NCBI GenBank assembly: GCA_038748065.1
Contig: JBCDJG010000024.1
Coordinates: forward strand, 1 to 64,000
Length of the DNA: 64,000 bases
Source of the DNA: JBCDJG01 sp038748065
GTDB lineage: Bacteria > Pseudomonadota > Gammaproteobacteria > Pseudomonadales > Halieaceae
Direction of reading: 5' to 3'
Shown here in pieces: positions 1-8,447 of this stretch. Within the stretch, counting starts at the first letter, position 1. Each line of letters begins with the position of its first letter. The notes beneath the pieces are model-generated. The model did no database searches. It worked only from the letters and a program-made list of their open reading frames with translations, and was not told the DNA's origin. Position numbers and translations under genes: made by a program.

Positions 1-419
1 GGGCCTGCTGTCACTGCCGACCATGCTGAAAGCGGGCCCATAGTGACTACCGTGGCGCCGACGATGCCGGTGCTGGCCGCCAGTAGAGCGCCCACCGTGA
101 TAACCGACAGGCCGAGGCCACCGCGCAGGCCCCCGAAGACCTTGGCCATGTTGTCCAGCAGCTGTTCTGCTACCCGCGAGCGCTCGAGAGTAACGCCCAT
201 GAGAATGAACAGGGGTACGGCAATGAGTGTGCCGTTGCCAATGGTGCCGAACAGGCGGCCCGGTAGAGCGCCCAGGTAGCTGGGGTCGAAAACACCCAAA
301 ATAGTGCCGATGGCGGCGAACAGCAGTGAGGAGCCCGCCAGGGTCAGCGCCACCGGATAGCCCAACATCAGCAACAGACAGATGATGGCGAACATGTAGA
401 GGGCTACGGCGCCATCCAT
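1..419 (-). CDS. dctM: TRAP transporter large permease DctM, N-terminal part (cut by window edge)
   Basis: This is the 12-TM permease subunit of a tripartite ATP-independent periplasmic transporter, which imports organic acids using the sodium gradient. About 126 N-terminal codons of the frame are visible: a hydrophobic first helix (LLLMLGYPVALTLAG), GTIGNGTLIAVPLF and GALLAASTGIVGATVVTMG, all typical of the family. The ATG at 419 shares its A with the dctQ stop (TGATG), so the two are translationally coupled. From about base 41 to base 1 the minus frame reads PLSAWSAVTAG, which is not DctM-like. The family continuation (GLLSLPTML) is encoded on the opposite strand at bases 2-37, so this end is inverted. 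The product is certain; whether the gene is intact is not. Confidence 0.85.
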   Translation of the reverse strand, partial: MDGAVALYMFAIICLLLMLGYPVALTLAGSSLLFAAIGTILGVFDPSYLGALPGRLFGTIGNGTLIAVPLFILMGVTLERSRVAEQLLDNMAKVFGGLRGGLGLSVITVGALLAASTGIVGATVVTMGPLSAWSAVTAG

Positions 420-931
420 CAGTGGTCGCCCTCGACTAATACCAGCCCCGCGCGCAGGGTCTCTGCCAAACCCTGCAACAGGAGATTGATCGCCATGGCC
501 GGGATCAGGCTCTTGAGCAAAAACACGGCAGGGATGCCGCCGGGCTCGGCCGATGTTTCGCGGATCGCCCAGGATTCCAGCACGTAGTTCCAGCTCATTC
601 CAAGGATGAACAGGCAAGTGGGTATCAGGAAGACGATGCCCCCCAGGCTGTTTACCCAGGCCTGTCGTCGCGGCGAAAAATGCTGATAAAAAATGTCGAC
701 GCGCACGTGGCCACCCATTTTCAGGGTCCAGGCGGCTCCGAGCATGAAGAGCGTGGCGTGCAGGTAGGTGATAGCTTCCTGGGCGGCGATGGAGCCGAGG
801 TTGAAGCCGTAGCGCATGACGACGACGGTTGCGGTCAGGAGAGCCGTGGCCAGGGTCAGCCAGGCCAGAAAGCGACCGGTGACATCGGTGAAACTGTCGA
901 TAATCTGCAGGGTTTTCCTGACAGCAGACAT
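419..931 (-). CDS. dctQ: TRAP transporter small permease DctQ
   Basis: Predicted 170-residue four-helix inner-membrane subunit that pairs with DctM. Hydrophobic segments lie near residues 20-40 (FLAWLTLATALLTATVVVM), 50-70, 95-115 and 135-155, with the characteristic AWTLKMGGHVRVDI loop. An upstream extension to 1105 is open but would overlap yaaA, so the ATG at 931 (MSAVRKTL) was chosen; no strong ribosome site is visible there. The gene is divergent from yaaA. The periplasmic binding protein DctP is not between dctQ and yaaA, so it must lie past dctM or elsewhere. The substrate cannot be told from sequence. Confidence 0.87.
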   Translation of the reverse strand: MSAVRKTLQIIDSFTDVTGRFLAWLTLATALLTATVVVMRYGFNLGSIAAQEAITYLHATLFMLGAAWTLKMGGHVRVDIFYQHFSPRRQAWVNSLGGIVFLIPTCLFILGMSWNYVLESWAIRETSAEPGGIPAVFLLKSLIPAMAINLLLQGLAETLRAGLVLVEGDH

Positions 932-1011
932 ACTATGCGTATCTTTTTGATTGTCGCCGGTGAGAGTATCATAGCGGGCCCACGCGGGCAGCGATGCGCC
1001 GCGAGCAAGGC

Positions 1012-1044
1012 GAGCTAAAACCGAGCTAAAACCGAGCATAAACC
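1012..1044 (+). repeat. Tandem 11-bp repeat upstream of yaaA
   Basis: Three head-to-tail copies of GAGCTAAAACC lie at 1012-1022, 1023-1033 and 1034-1044. The third copy has two swapped bases (GAGCATAAACC). The array ends 12 bases before the yaaA start. An 11-bp period is about one helical turn, so the copies face the same side of the DNA, as in repeated activator or repressor boxes. The array could equally be a simple duplication in the leader. Confidence 0.8.
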
Positions 1045-1056
1045 TGGAACCTTGAT

Positions 1057-1836
1057 ATGCTGACAGTGATCTCCCCGGCGAAAACGCTGGACTACGAAAC
1101 CGCACCCACGACCCGGCGCAAAACGCAGCCGCAGTTCCTCATGCGCTCGGCGGCGCTGGTCGACGACGCCCGCAAGCTGAGCCCTGATGACATACGTTCG
1201 CTGATGGGTGTTAGCGAGAACATTGCGGAGCTCAATCACCAGCGTTTTATGAACTGGGGCGAGCCTTTCAACTTCGACAACGCCAAGCAGGCGATACTCG
1301 CGTTTAAGGGCGATGTTTACACTGGGCTGGAAGCTGAGAGCCTCGATGCAGAGCAGCTGAGGTTCGCGCAGCAACATCTGCGCATCCTTTCGGGCCTCTA
1401 TGGCCTTTTGCGCCCGCTGGATCTGATGCAGCCCTATCGCCTGGAAATGGGCCTGAAGTTTGAAAACAGCGGCGGAAAAAACCTCTATGAGTTCTGGGGT
1501 GATGATATCAATCGCGCTATCAATAAGGATCTGAAGAAAAGTGGCAGCCAGGTGCTGTGTAATCTCGCCTCCAATGAGTATTTCAAGTCCGTTAAAGCCG
1601 GCGCGCTCGAGGCAGACGTCGTTACGCCAGTATTCAAGGACCTGAAAGGGGACAAATACCGTGTGATCAGCTTCTTCGCCAAGAAAGCGCGTGGCCAGAT
1701 GGCCCGCTATATTATTGACAAGGGCATCAACGAGCCGGCAGCGCTGAAAAAGTTCAGGGTCGATGGCTATCGTTTTAACAAGGCTGAATCCACGGCCCGC
1801 GAGCTGGTTTTCACACGGGACAAGCCGCCCGGCTAG
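1057..1836 (+). CDS. yaaA: Peroxide stress protein YaaA (DUF328/UPF0246)
   Basis: 259 residues, full length for the family. The N terminus MLTVISPAKTLDYET and the later motifs LSGLYGLLRPLDLMQPYRLEMG and LASNEYFKSV are signature stretches of YaaA. In E. coli the protein lowers intracellular free iron and DNA damage during hydrogen peroxide stress and is under OxyR; it also binds DNA. The start is ATG at 1057 with a GGAA ribosome site. The gene follows an 11-bp tandem repeat and lies five bases before the monooxygenase gene, so the two may be co-transcribed. An OxyR gene lies at 12798, but no OxyR box was confidently seen here. Confidence 0.95.
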   Translation: MLTVISPAKTLDYETAPTTRRKTQPQFLMRSAALVDDARKLSPDDIRSLMGVSENIAELNHQRFMNWGEPFNFDNAKQAILAFKGDVYTGLEAESLDAEQLRFAQQHLRILSGLYGLLRPLDLMQPYRLEMGLKFENSGGKNLYEFWGDDINRAINKDLKKSGSQVLCNLASNEYFKSVKAGALEADVVTPVFKDLKGDKYRVISFFAKKARGQMARYIIDKGINEPAALKKFRVDGYRFNKAESTARELVFTRDKPPG

Positions 1837-1841
1837 CAAAC

Positions 1842-3308
1842 ATGGCTACTACCTGGGACCACGATGTCGCCATTGTTGGTGGTGGCATGTCAGGCATTTG
1901 TATGGGTGTAGCGCTGGACCGCCGTGGCATACGCGACTTTGTTATTCTCGAGAAGTCGGCCGATGTCGGTGGTACGTGGCTCGATAACAGTTATCCTGGC
2001 GCCTGCTGTGATGTACCTTCGGTGCTCTACAGCTTTTCCTTTGCGCCCAACCCGGACTGGTCACGCAAGTACTCCCCCCAACCTGAGATCCAGTCCTACT
2101 TTTCGCGTTGCCTGGATCAGTTCGGACTGCGCCAGCGCTTAAGAACGAACGCTGCCGTAGCCGCTGCGCGCTACCTGGACGCCGAGGGGGGCTGGGAATT
2201 GACGCTGAAGGATGGCGCGACCCTGCGCGTGCGAGCCGTGGTCAGTGCCCTGGGTCAGTTGAACCTGCCGAACATACCCCTGTTCGCCGGCGCCGATAGC
2301 TTCAGTGGTGAACAGTTCCATTCGGCACGTTGGCGCCACGACATTGACTTGACCGGTAAGCGGGTAGCGGTGATTGGCAATGCCGCCAGCGCCCTGCAGT
2401 TCATCCCGCATGTCGCCCGGCAGGCCGCGCAGCTTCATGTGTACCAGCGTACTGCTAATCACGTCATCCCGCGCAATGACCGCGCCTTCCGAGAGTGGGA
2501 AAAGACGCTATTTCGCCGTTTCCCGTTTACCCAGAAGCTGGCCCGGCTGTTCATCTACCTGCGCCAGGATGGCCTGCTTTACCCGCTGATGCGCGGTTCG
2601 CGACCCCATCGCTGGCTCGTAGAGCGCCTCGCGCGCTGGAATCTCGAGCGGCACATTATTGATCCCCGGCGAAGAACGCAGCTTTGGCCTGACTACGTCA
2701 TTGGCTGCAAGCGCGTGCTGGTTTCGGACGACTACTACCAGACTTTCAACCGACCGAAGGTTGAACTGGTAACCTCGTCCATCCGCGGAATAGGCCGCGA
2801 AGGCGTGCTCACGGAAGATGGTGTTGAACGCCCGGTTGATGTGATTATTTACGGCACGGGCTTTCGCGCGACTGAGATGCTGTCCGCTGTCGATTTCAGG
2901 GGGCGGGGCGGTCAGGCGCTTGCAGAGACTTGGCGAGAGGGCGCGGAAGCCTATCGCGGTATCGCCTGCCACGGTTTTCCGAACCTCTTCATACTCTATG
3001 GCCCGAACACCAATCTTGGCAGCAGCTCTATCATTTATATGGTAGAGCAGCAGAGTCGCTACATTGCCCGACTGATCCAGAAGCTACTGAAGCACGAGCT
3101 CACCAGCCTGGAGCCCAGCCGCACGGCCCAGCAGACCTATAACGACCGTCTGCAGGGAGAGCTGGCGGGCACCGTGTGGGCCAGTGAATGCGACAGTTGG
3201 TACAAAAACGCGGCCGGCAGAATTGTGCTTAACTGGCCTCGGTCCACGACTTACTATCGCTGGCACATGCGGTCACCAGACTTTGTGGACTACGAGCTGG
3301 GTGCCTGA
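1842..3308 (+). CDS. FAD-dependent monooxygenase, Baeyer-Villiger/FMO type
   Basis: 488-residue cytosolic flavoprotein that should use NADPH and oxygen to oxygenate a ketone, aldehyde or heteroatom substrate. The FAD Rossmann motif GGGMSG is at residues 13-18 and is followed by GGTWLDNSYPGACCDVPS. The type I Baeyer-Villiger fingerprint FxGxxxHxxxW is intact at 154-164 (FSGEQFHSARW). The NADPH Rossmann motif VIGNAASALQ follows near 177. ATGTG-like GTGF sits in the C-terminal third. The substrate is unknown. The stop touches the next start (TGA then ATG), so it is in an operon with the DUF938 gene. Confidence 0.88.
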   Translation: MATTWDHDVAIVGGGMSGICMGVALDRRGIRDFVILEKSADVGGTWLDNSYPGACCDVPSVLYSFSFAPNPDWSRKYSPQPEIQSYFSRCLDQFGLRQRLRTNAAVAAARYLDAEGGWELTLKDGATLRVRAVVSALGQLNLPNIPLFAGADSFSGEQFHSARWRHDIDLTGKRVAVIGNAASALQFIPHVARQAAQLHVYQRTANHVIPRNDRAFREWEKTLFRRFPFTQKLARLFIYLRQDGLLYPLMRGSRPHRWLVERLARWNLERHIIDPRRRTQLWPDYVIGCKRVLVSDDYYQTFNRPKVELVTSSIRGIGREGVLTEDGVERPVDVIIYGTGFRATEMLSAVDFRGRGGQALAETWREGAEAYRGIACHGFPNLFILYGPNTNLGSSSIIYMVEQQSRYIARLIQKLLKHELTSLEPSRTAQQTYNDRLQGELAGTVWASECDSWYKNAAGRIVLNWPRSTTYYRWHMRSPDFVDYELGA

Positions 3309-3917
3309 ATGCAGTCCGACCTTCCCTTCTCTCAAGCCTGTGAAAATAACAAGGATGCGATTCTGGCCGTGCTGGCACGGGTTTTTGGGGATCGCAGGAA
3401 TGTGTTGGAAATAGGCAGTGGAACCGCTCAGCATGCGGTGCATTTTGCCCGCGCGTTGACGCACCTCAGCTGGCAACCCACCGAGCTGCCAGTCAGCTTG
3501 TCGGTCCCGGCGTCACGTATCGACCGCTACGAAGGTGATAACCTGCTGCCCCTCCAGCCCCTTGATGTGTATACCCGCCCTTGGTCAGTCGCGCCAGCAG
3601 ACGCAGTCTTCAGCGCAAATTCGCTGCATATCATGCCCTTTGATGCGGTTGAATCCTTGTTCGCGGAGCTGTCCGTGTGGTCGCCGGCCGACGCCGTTCT
3701 GGCGATTTACGGCCCCTTCAACTACGGTGGCGCATATACCAGCGAGAGTAATGCGCATTTTGATCAGTGGCTCGCCGCAAGAGATGCGCGCAGCGCGATC
3801 CGCGATTTCGAAGCTGTGGATGCACTGGCGGCAAACGCCGGTTTTAACCTTGAGGAAGACAACGAGATGCCAGCGAACAATCGACTGCTGGTGTGGCGCC
3901 GACCTGCTGGTAGTTAG
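3309..3917 (+). CDS. DUF938 family SAM-dependent methyltransferase-like protein
   Basis: 202 residues matching the DUF938 family throughout. The N terminus is FSQACENNKDAIL, then a class I methyltransferase motif I, VLEIGSGTAQHAVHFA, near residues 30-45. FSANSLHIMPFDAVESLF occupies the motif IV region and YGPFNYGG comes after it. The family folds as a Rossmann methyltransferase, but no substrate is established to my knowledge. It starts directly after the monooxygenase stop codon, so translation is probably coupled. Its relation to the monooxygenase reaction is inference only. Confidence 0.88.
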   Translation: MQSDLPFSQACENNKDAILAVLARVFGDRRNVLEIGSGTAQHAVHFARALTHLSWQPTELPVSLSVPASRIDRYEGDNLLPLQPLDVYTRPWSVAPADAVFSANSLHIMPFDAVESLFAELSVWSPADAVLAIYGPFNYGGAYTSESNAHFDQWLAARDARSAIRDFEAVDALAANAGFNLEEDNEMPANNRLLVWRRPAGS

Positions 3918-3975
3918 CAGGGCGTGACGCCCACCTCGCTGATGTTCGCGCTTGGCATTGCATTGCAAGGCGGTT

Positions 3976-4473
3976 ATGGCAAAGATTCGCCCCATTCGTA
4001 AAGCCGATATACGCGATTTCCGAGAGGCGCTCGGGGAGGTGGCCGTGGAGCGCAAATACCTGCTGACGCTGGAAACGCCATCCTTTGACTCCATTCGCAC
4101 CTTTGTGCAAAACAATATCGAGAAAGACTACCCGCAGTACGTCGCGGAAGTGGATGAACGTATCGTGGGCTGGGCCGATTTTGTACCGGTGGACAAGCCC
4201 AGCCTGGTGCACTGTGCGAGTCTTGGCATGGGTGTACTGAAAGAGCACAGGCGCCAGGGTATTGGCAGCGCACTGTTGGACGCGGTGACGCGTGCCGCTC
4301 TGGTGCGAGGGTTCTCGCGCCTTGAGCTTGAGGTGTTTGCCAACAACAGGGCCGCTATCGCTCTGTATGAGAAATATGGTTTTGAGCTTGAAGGCACCAA
4401 GCGCAGGGCCCGCTGTATCGATGGGGTCTTTCAGGATGTCCTGATAATGGCGCAGATAGTGGCCGATGCGTGA
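3976..4473 (+). CDS. GNAT family N-acetyltransferase
   Basis: 165 residues with the GNAT fold. An N-terminal IRPIRKADIRDFREALGE leads to the acetyl-CoA pyrophosphate loop RRQGIGSALL near residues 95-104, then LEVFANNRAAIALYEKYGFELEG, as in RimI-like enzymes. The frame is open upstream to 3952, but the ATG at 3976 has an AAGGCGG ribosome site six bases before it and begins at the family N terminus. The last eight bases overlap the next gene. The acceptor (amine, antibiotic or protein N terminus) is not predictable. Confidence 0.88.
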   Translation: MAKIRPIRKADIRDFREALGEVAVERKYLLTLETPSFDSIRTFVQNNIEKDYPQYVAEVDERIVGWADFVPVDKPSLVHCASLGMGVLKEHRRQGIGSALLDAVTRAALVRGFSRLELEVFANNRAAIALYEKYGFELEGTKRRARCIDGVFQDVLIMAQIVADA

Positions 4474-4987
4474 TAAGCAGGCGGCGGCGCGGGACGCCCT
4501 GGCCAGATCGGGCGTAATTCGGTTGTTACATCAGTACCGCCCGACGCTTGTCAGTACGATCTTTGTTGGGCTTGATATCGACGGGAGCGATATTGATGTG
4601 CTTTGCGAGTTTGACTCAGCTGGATCGTTTTGCAGAGACTTTAGCGCCGCTTTTGGCCTCAAGGCTGGCTATGCGCTGGCGCCCGGGCACGGGCGCGTGG
4701 TGGGTCGTTTTCAACAATCCGGCTTTGACGTCGAGGTATACGCGAGCACTACGCCAGTGCATGAACAGGCGGGCTTGCGCCACTATCGTGTCATGCAGCG
4801 TCTGGTTAACACGGGGGGCGAGAGCTTCCAGTCGGCAGTCCGGGCGTTGAAAACGAAAGGCTTGAAAACGGAGCCTGCGATCGGCGAGTTGCTGGGCCTC
4901 AGCGGCGACCCCTATGAAGCTGTGCTGGCTATTGAGGGCTGGTCTGACGCAGAGGTGAGGGAGCGCTTGGCGGCCCGTCATCAATAG
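4466..4987 (+). CDS. DUF4269 protein, nucleotidyltransferase-like
   Basis: 173 residues, full length for DUF4269. The GSDIDVLCEF stretch near residues 36-45 resembles the GS-x-D-x-D metal-binding signature of pol-beta-type nucleotidyltransferases, and FDVEVYAS near 85 could supply the third acidic residue. The C-terminal LKTEPAIGELLGLSGDPYEAVL is conserved in the family. The function is unknown to me. Start ATG 4466 overlaps the end of the acetyltransferase gene by eight bases, giving a coupled pair. Confidence 0.85.
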   Translation: MRDKQAAARDALARSGVIRLLHQYRPTLVSTIFVGLDIDGSDIDVLCEFDSAGSFCRDFSAAFGLKAGYALAPGHGRVVGRFQQSGFDVEVYASTTPVHEQAGLRHYRVMQRLVNTGGESFQSAVRALKTKGLKTEPAIGELLGLSGDPYEAVLAIEGWSDAEVRERLAARHQ

Positions 4988-5083
4988 CCAGCAACAATCA
5001 AGATGATTCAAACATATGATTTTATCTATTGATGGGCCTGGTCTAGTCTATAGTTGTTGGTACACACATTAGGAGAAAGCGTC

Positions 5084-5554
5084 ATGAGCACAATCGATAT
5101 TGGTATTAGCGAGGACGACAGGGCGGCGATTGCCCAGGGCTTGAAGCACCTGCTTGCCGACTCTTACACGCTTTATCTGCAAACCCATAATTTTCATTGG
5201 AATGTCACCGGGCCGCAGTTCCGTGAGCTGCACCTGATGTTCGAGGAGCACTACAACGAGCTTGCGGTGGCGGTAGACGATGTAGCGGAGCGTATTCGGA
5301 CCCTCGGTGTGGCCGCGCCCGGCACCTATAAGGCCTTTGCCGAACTCAGCGCTATTCAGGAAGTCGATGGCGTGCCGGAGGCGAAGGAGATGGTCAGCAT
5401 CTTGACCAAGGCCCATGAACAGGTGGTGAAAACCTGCCGGGAGGTCCTCGTCAAGGCGCAAGATGCCGATGATGAGTCAACCGCTGCTCTCGTCTCAGAC
5501 CGCATGCGCGTGCATGAAAAAACGGCCTGGATGCTGCGCGCGCTCAACGGCTAG
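5084..5554 (+). CDS. dps: Dps-family DNA-binding/ferritin-like protein
   Basis: 156-residue four-helix protein expected to form a dodecameric shell that oxidises and stores iron with peroxide and may bind DNA. The ferroxidase ligands of the family are visible in [16 protein letters not shown] and [20 protein letters not shown]. The ATG at 5084 follows an AGGAGAAAGC ribosome site; the longer frame from 5054 is unlikely. The 96-base upstream gap holds TTGATG and TATAGT only 14 bases apart, which is too close for a good sigma-70 promoter, and a loose ATCTAT...CTATAG pair that might be an activator site. Its peroxide-defence role fits the nearby yaaA and oxyR genes. Confidence 0.93.
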   Translation: MSTIDIGISEDDRAAIAQGLKHLLADSYTLYLQTHNFHWNVTGPQFRELHLMFEEHYNELAVAVDDVAERIRTLGVAAPGTYKAFAELSAIQEVDGVPEAKEMVSILTKAHEQVVKTCREVLVKAQDADDESTAALVSDRMRVHEKTAWMLRALNG

Positions 5555-5577
5555 GATCTCTGCAAGCGCAGTCAACG

Positions 5578-6747
5578 CTATCCGTCCTGCTTGAAAGGCA
5601 GCAGGGTTTCAGCCTCGCGCATGTAGGCCTCGGTGTGTCCGGCTTCCTGTTCCGTGAAGTCCTGTACCGCCGAGGCCAGTCTCGGATCTGCGATCCAGTG
5701 GTTTGAGTAGGTAGGAACAGGCCGGAAGCCACGCTGAATCTTGTGTTCACCCTGGGCGCCGGGGTCGAAGCGCTGCAGACCTTCCCGGATGCAGTAATCG
5801 ATGCCCTGATAGTAGCAGGCTTCGAAGTGCAGGCAGTCGTATTCCCGTAGCGCGCCCCAATAGCGACCGTAAAGCGTATCGCTGTCGCGAAAGTAAAGCG
5901 CAGCGGCAACCGGGGTGCCGCTGTCTCTCGCAGTGACCATGATGACTTGATCCCCGAGCGACGGGGCGGTTTCGAGGAAGAAGGCCTTGGTCAGGTAGCC
6001 GCCGTGGCCACTGCGCTTGGCATAGGTCATCTGGTAGAAGTGATGAAAGGCTTGCCAGTCGCTTTCGGTGATGTCATCGCCCTGACGGGTGACAAGCTCA
6101 AGGCCCTGTTCTGCCACGCGGCGTCGCTCTCGGCGCAGGCTCTTCCGTTTGCGGCTGGCGCAGGTGCCGAGAAACTCATCAAAATCAGCAAAGCCTTCGT
6201 TGAACCAGTGAAATTGAGTCGCAACTCGCCGTGACAGGCCGCTTTGCAGTAGGGCATCGGAAGTGGCGCTGTCTGGGAACAGCAGGTGCCAGGACGACAG
6301 GCCCTGACGCTCGGCGAACTCTTGTATGGCGGCCAGCGCCAGCGGCCAGATCTCGCCGGGTTCAAAGCCGGACGCGGTCATTAGTCGAGGCCCCGTCGCT
6401 GGCGTGAAGGGAATCGCACACAGCAGCTTCGGGTAGTAATTGAGCCCGCTACGTCGCCAGGCATCGGCCCAGGACCAATCGAAAACATACTCGCCATAAG
6501 AGTGAGACTTCAGGTACTGGGGTAGCGCGCCTATCACCTGTCCATTGCGCTCCAGCAGCAAGTGGCAGGGCTGCCAGCCGCTCTCGGCGTCGGTACAGCC
6601 AGTTGTTTCCAGGCCATATAAGAAGCGGTGATGAAGAAACGGGTAATCGTTCTGCCCGAGTGCGTCCCAGGTGGCCGGGGCGACTTCGGCCAGGGATGTC
6701 AGAAAGCGAGCGCTGGTCTCGGGCGCGGTCGGGCCTTCAGATGGCAT
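5578..6747 (-). CDS. FemX-like GNAT acyltransferase (PF04339/COG3146 family)
   Basis: 389 residues. The family is annotated as peptidoglycan biosynthesis/recognition, FemAB-like double-GNAT fold. Typical stretches are YPFLHHRFLYGLETTGC, SYGEYVFDWSWADA, YYPKLLCAIPFTPATGPRL, RKRKSLRRERR near residue 195 and CLHFEACYYQGIDYCI with LQRFDPGAQGEHKIQRGF. The start ATG lies inside ubiA and overlaps it by 11 bases. That makes it the last gene of the ubiC-ubiA transcript, although no link to ubiquinone is known. The substrate is unknown. Confidence 0.85.
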   Translation of the reverse strand: MPSEGPTAPETSARFLTSLAEVAPATWDALGQNDYPFLHHRFLYGLETTGCTDAESGWQPCHLLLERNGQVIGALPQYLKSHSYGEYVFDWSWADAWRRSGLNYYPKLLCAIPFTPATGPRLMTASGFEPGEIWPLALAAIQEFAERQGLSSWHLLFPDSATSDALLQSGLSRRVATQFHWFNEGFADFDEFLGTCASRKRKSLRRERRRVAEQGLELVTRQGDDITESDWQAFHHFYQMTYAKRSGHGGYLTKAFFLETAPSLGDQVIMVTARDSGTPVAAALYFRDSDTLYGRYWGALREYDCLHFEACYYQGIDYCIREGLQRFDPGAQGEHKIQRGFRPVPTYSNHWIADPRLASAVQDFTEQEAGHTEAYMREAETLLPFKQDG

Positions 6748-7597
6748 AGCTGAGAGCTACCCCGAGGAACAAGACAAGGCCCACACGATTGTTATGCAAG
6801 AAAGCGCGGAAGCAGGCGTCGCGATCACGGTCTCGTATAAGTACCTGGTGGTAGATGAACAAACCTGCGATGGCAAGCAGTGCGAGCCAGTATGGTGCAC
6901 CCAGGCTAAAGACAAGGCCGGCGCTCGCCCACATAGCCATGCAGGCTACCTGTAGTGCTCCGATGATTATCTTGTCGTGGCGGCCGAACAGGATCGCCGT
7001 CGATTTTACGCCGATTTCGATATCATCGTCGCGGTCGACCATCGCGTACTGGGTGTCGTAAACGACCGTCCACAGCAGGTTGCCCAGAAACCACAGCCAT
7101 AGGCCCTGTGGCAGCGCATCCAGCGTTGCGGCAAAGGCCATGGGCACGCCAAAGGAGAATGCCAGGCCAAGCACGAGCTGCGGCATGTTGGTAATGCGCT
7201 TCATGAAGGGGTAGAGCACGGCGACACCGAACGCGATGAAGGACAGCATGATGGTTAGCGGGTTGGTAAACAGCACCAGAATGAAGGCCAGCAAGGCCAA
7301 CACCATGGCGAAGGCGAGGGCTTCCTGTGGGTTGACGTTGCCGCTTACCAGCGGCCGGCCGCTGGTGCGCTCGACGCTGCCGTCGACCTTACGATCCGCC
7401 AGGTCGTTCACCGCACAGCCGGCGGAGCGCGTAAGAAACGTGCCTAGAATAAAGATGATGAGAAGCCGGGGTTCCGGCAAGCCCTCGGCCGCCACCCACA
7501 GTGCAATCAAGGTGGGCCACAACAAAAGCAGCGTGCCAATCGGCTTGTCGAAGCGAATCAGCTGCAGCAAAGCAGTGGTTTTCAGGGTTCCAGCCAT
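6737..7597 (-). CDS. ubiA: 4-hydroxybenzoate polyprenyltransferase
   Basis: 286-residue integral membrane prenyltransferase that joins the polyprenyl tail to 4-hydroxybenzoate, the second step of ubiquinone synthesis. Both magnesium-diphosphate motifs are present: NDLAD (in CAVNDLADRKVDG) near residue 65 and DRDDD (in YAMVDRDDDIEIG) near 190. GRPL and about eight hydrophobic helices surround them. Full length for the family. It follows ubiC by 26 bases on the same strand. Confidence 0.96.
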   Translation of the reverse strand: MAGTLKTTALLQLIRFDKPIGTLLLLWPTLIALWVAAEGLPEPRLLIIFILGTFLTRSAGCAVNDLADRKVDGSVERTSGRPLVSGNVNPQEALAFAMVLALLAFILVLFTNPLTIMLSFIAFGVAVLYPFMKRITNMPQLVLGLAFSFGVPMAFAATLDALPQGLWLWFLGNLLWTVVYDTQYAMVDRDDDIEIGVKSTAILFGRHDKIIIGALQVACMAMWASAGLVFSLGAPYWLALLAIAGLFIYHQVLIRDRDRDACFRAFLHNNRVGLVLFLGVALSYAI

Positions 7598-7623
7598 GGG
7601 GGTCTCACAGATAAAGGCTAAGC

Positions 7624-8250
7624 TTACTGCTTTGCGGCAAGATTTTCAGGGTCGACTCGCCCCCGTTGGGTGCGATGTACAGGTAGTGTCGCGGGCCAGG
7701 GCGCAAAGGCCTCCAGAAATACCTCGCTCACCATCAGCGGCGCGCCCGACAGAACAAAGCGGGAGCGACGCCCCCATGCGGGAGGGCGCTGGCGCAAGTC
7801 CTGCGGCAGGTAGGGGCTATCGCCTGCAAGGCGCGCTATTTCGAAGGGGCTGCGACTCATGCCGGCACTTTGGAACAGGATGCTACCCAGTGAGCGGTTC
7901 TGCAGTCGGCGGAGGTGCCGCAGCTCGCCCGCCAGGGTGCTGGACGGAAACACGGAGCGCGCGAATACCACGGGCCGGTCGCGGATGAGCAACATAACCT
8001 CTCGAACCAGGGCCCGCCCCCGCAGAGACATGCCCAACAGACGTTGCTCGCTGATCAGCGGCACCTGCCATCCCTGATGGAGGCGCTGCACCCTGAACTG
8101 GCCATCGCTGATATCAATCAAGTGGTTGGTCAGCGAGCCGTCGTCCAGCAGCCATCGTCGTACCGACGCGGGCAGGAAGAAGCGCGGGCACTGACGCTCC
8201 GGGCGCCAGGCCGGCTCGCGCTCGATCGGGCGTTGTGCTCGATAGGTCAC
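7624..8250 (-). CDS. ubiC: Chorismate--pyruvate lyase
   Basis: 208 residues. It converts chorismate to 4-hydroxybenzoate plus pyruvate, supplying the substrate of the adjacent UbiA. Family features are the N-terminal [36 protein letters not shown] around the active-site Arg, and the late glutamate in [10 protein letters not shown]. The frame begins with GTG at 8250 and has no internal ATG near the N terminus, so it is slightly longer than the E. coli enzyme. The gene is divergent from the rubredoxin fusion. Confidence 0.92.
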   Translation of the reverse strand: MTYRAQRPIEREPAWRPERQCPRFFLPASVRRWLLDDGSLTNHLIDISDGQFRVQRLHQGWQVPLISEQRLLGMSLRGRALVREVMLLIRDRPVVFARSVFPSSTLAGELRHLRRLQNRSLGSILFQSAGMSRSPFEIARLAGDSPYLPQDLRQRPPAWGRRSRFVLSGAPLMVSEVFLEAFAPWPATLPVHRTQRGRVDPENLAAKQ

Positions 8251-8353
8251 CGGAAATCCAGGGTGTTTCGGGAGTGGCGAGAATGCGCCATACGCAGGTC
8301 ACATGCAAGCCGACGATTGTCCCGATTTGCCAAGTGGCTGACCCACATAACCC

Positions 8354-8381
8354 TTGCACAATTTTCATACAGGCCTATAGT
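8354..8381 (+). promoter_or_regulatory. Sigma-70-type promoter for the rubredoxin-reductase fusion
   Basis: TTGCAC (8354-8359) and TATAGT (8376-8381) are separated by 16 bases, which puts the start of transcription near 8388, about 60 bases before the ATG at 8448. A short hairpin (CCCGC at 8396-8400, GCGGG at 8407-8411) would lie in the leader. The rest of the 197-base gap to ubiC shows nothing else recognisable. Confidence 0.6.
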
Positions 8382-8447
8382 GATGCCCCCGATTACCCGC
8401 CTGACTGCGGGGCAGCAGAGACAGAGCACGACGGAGTAAGAAGCGTT

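Noticed and set aside
1015..1839. Minus-strand 274-codon frame antisense to yaaA
   Set aside because: yaaA is certain and the frame shows no domain or ribosome site.
4988..5083. OxyR or sigma-70 site before dps
   Set aside because: ATCTAT and CTATAG are too far apart and TTGATG/TATAGT are only 14 bases apart.
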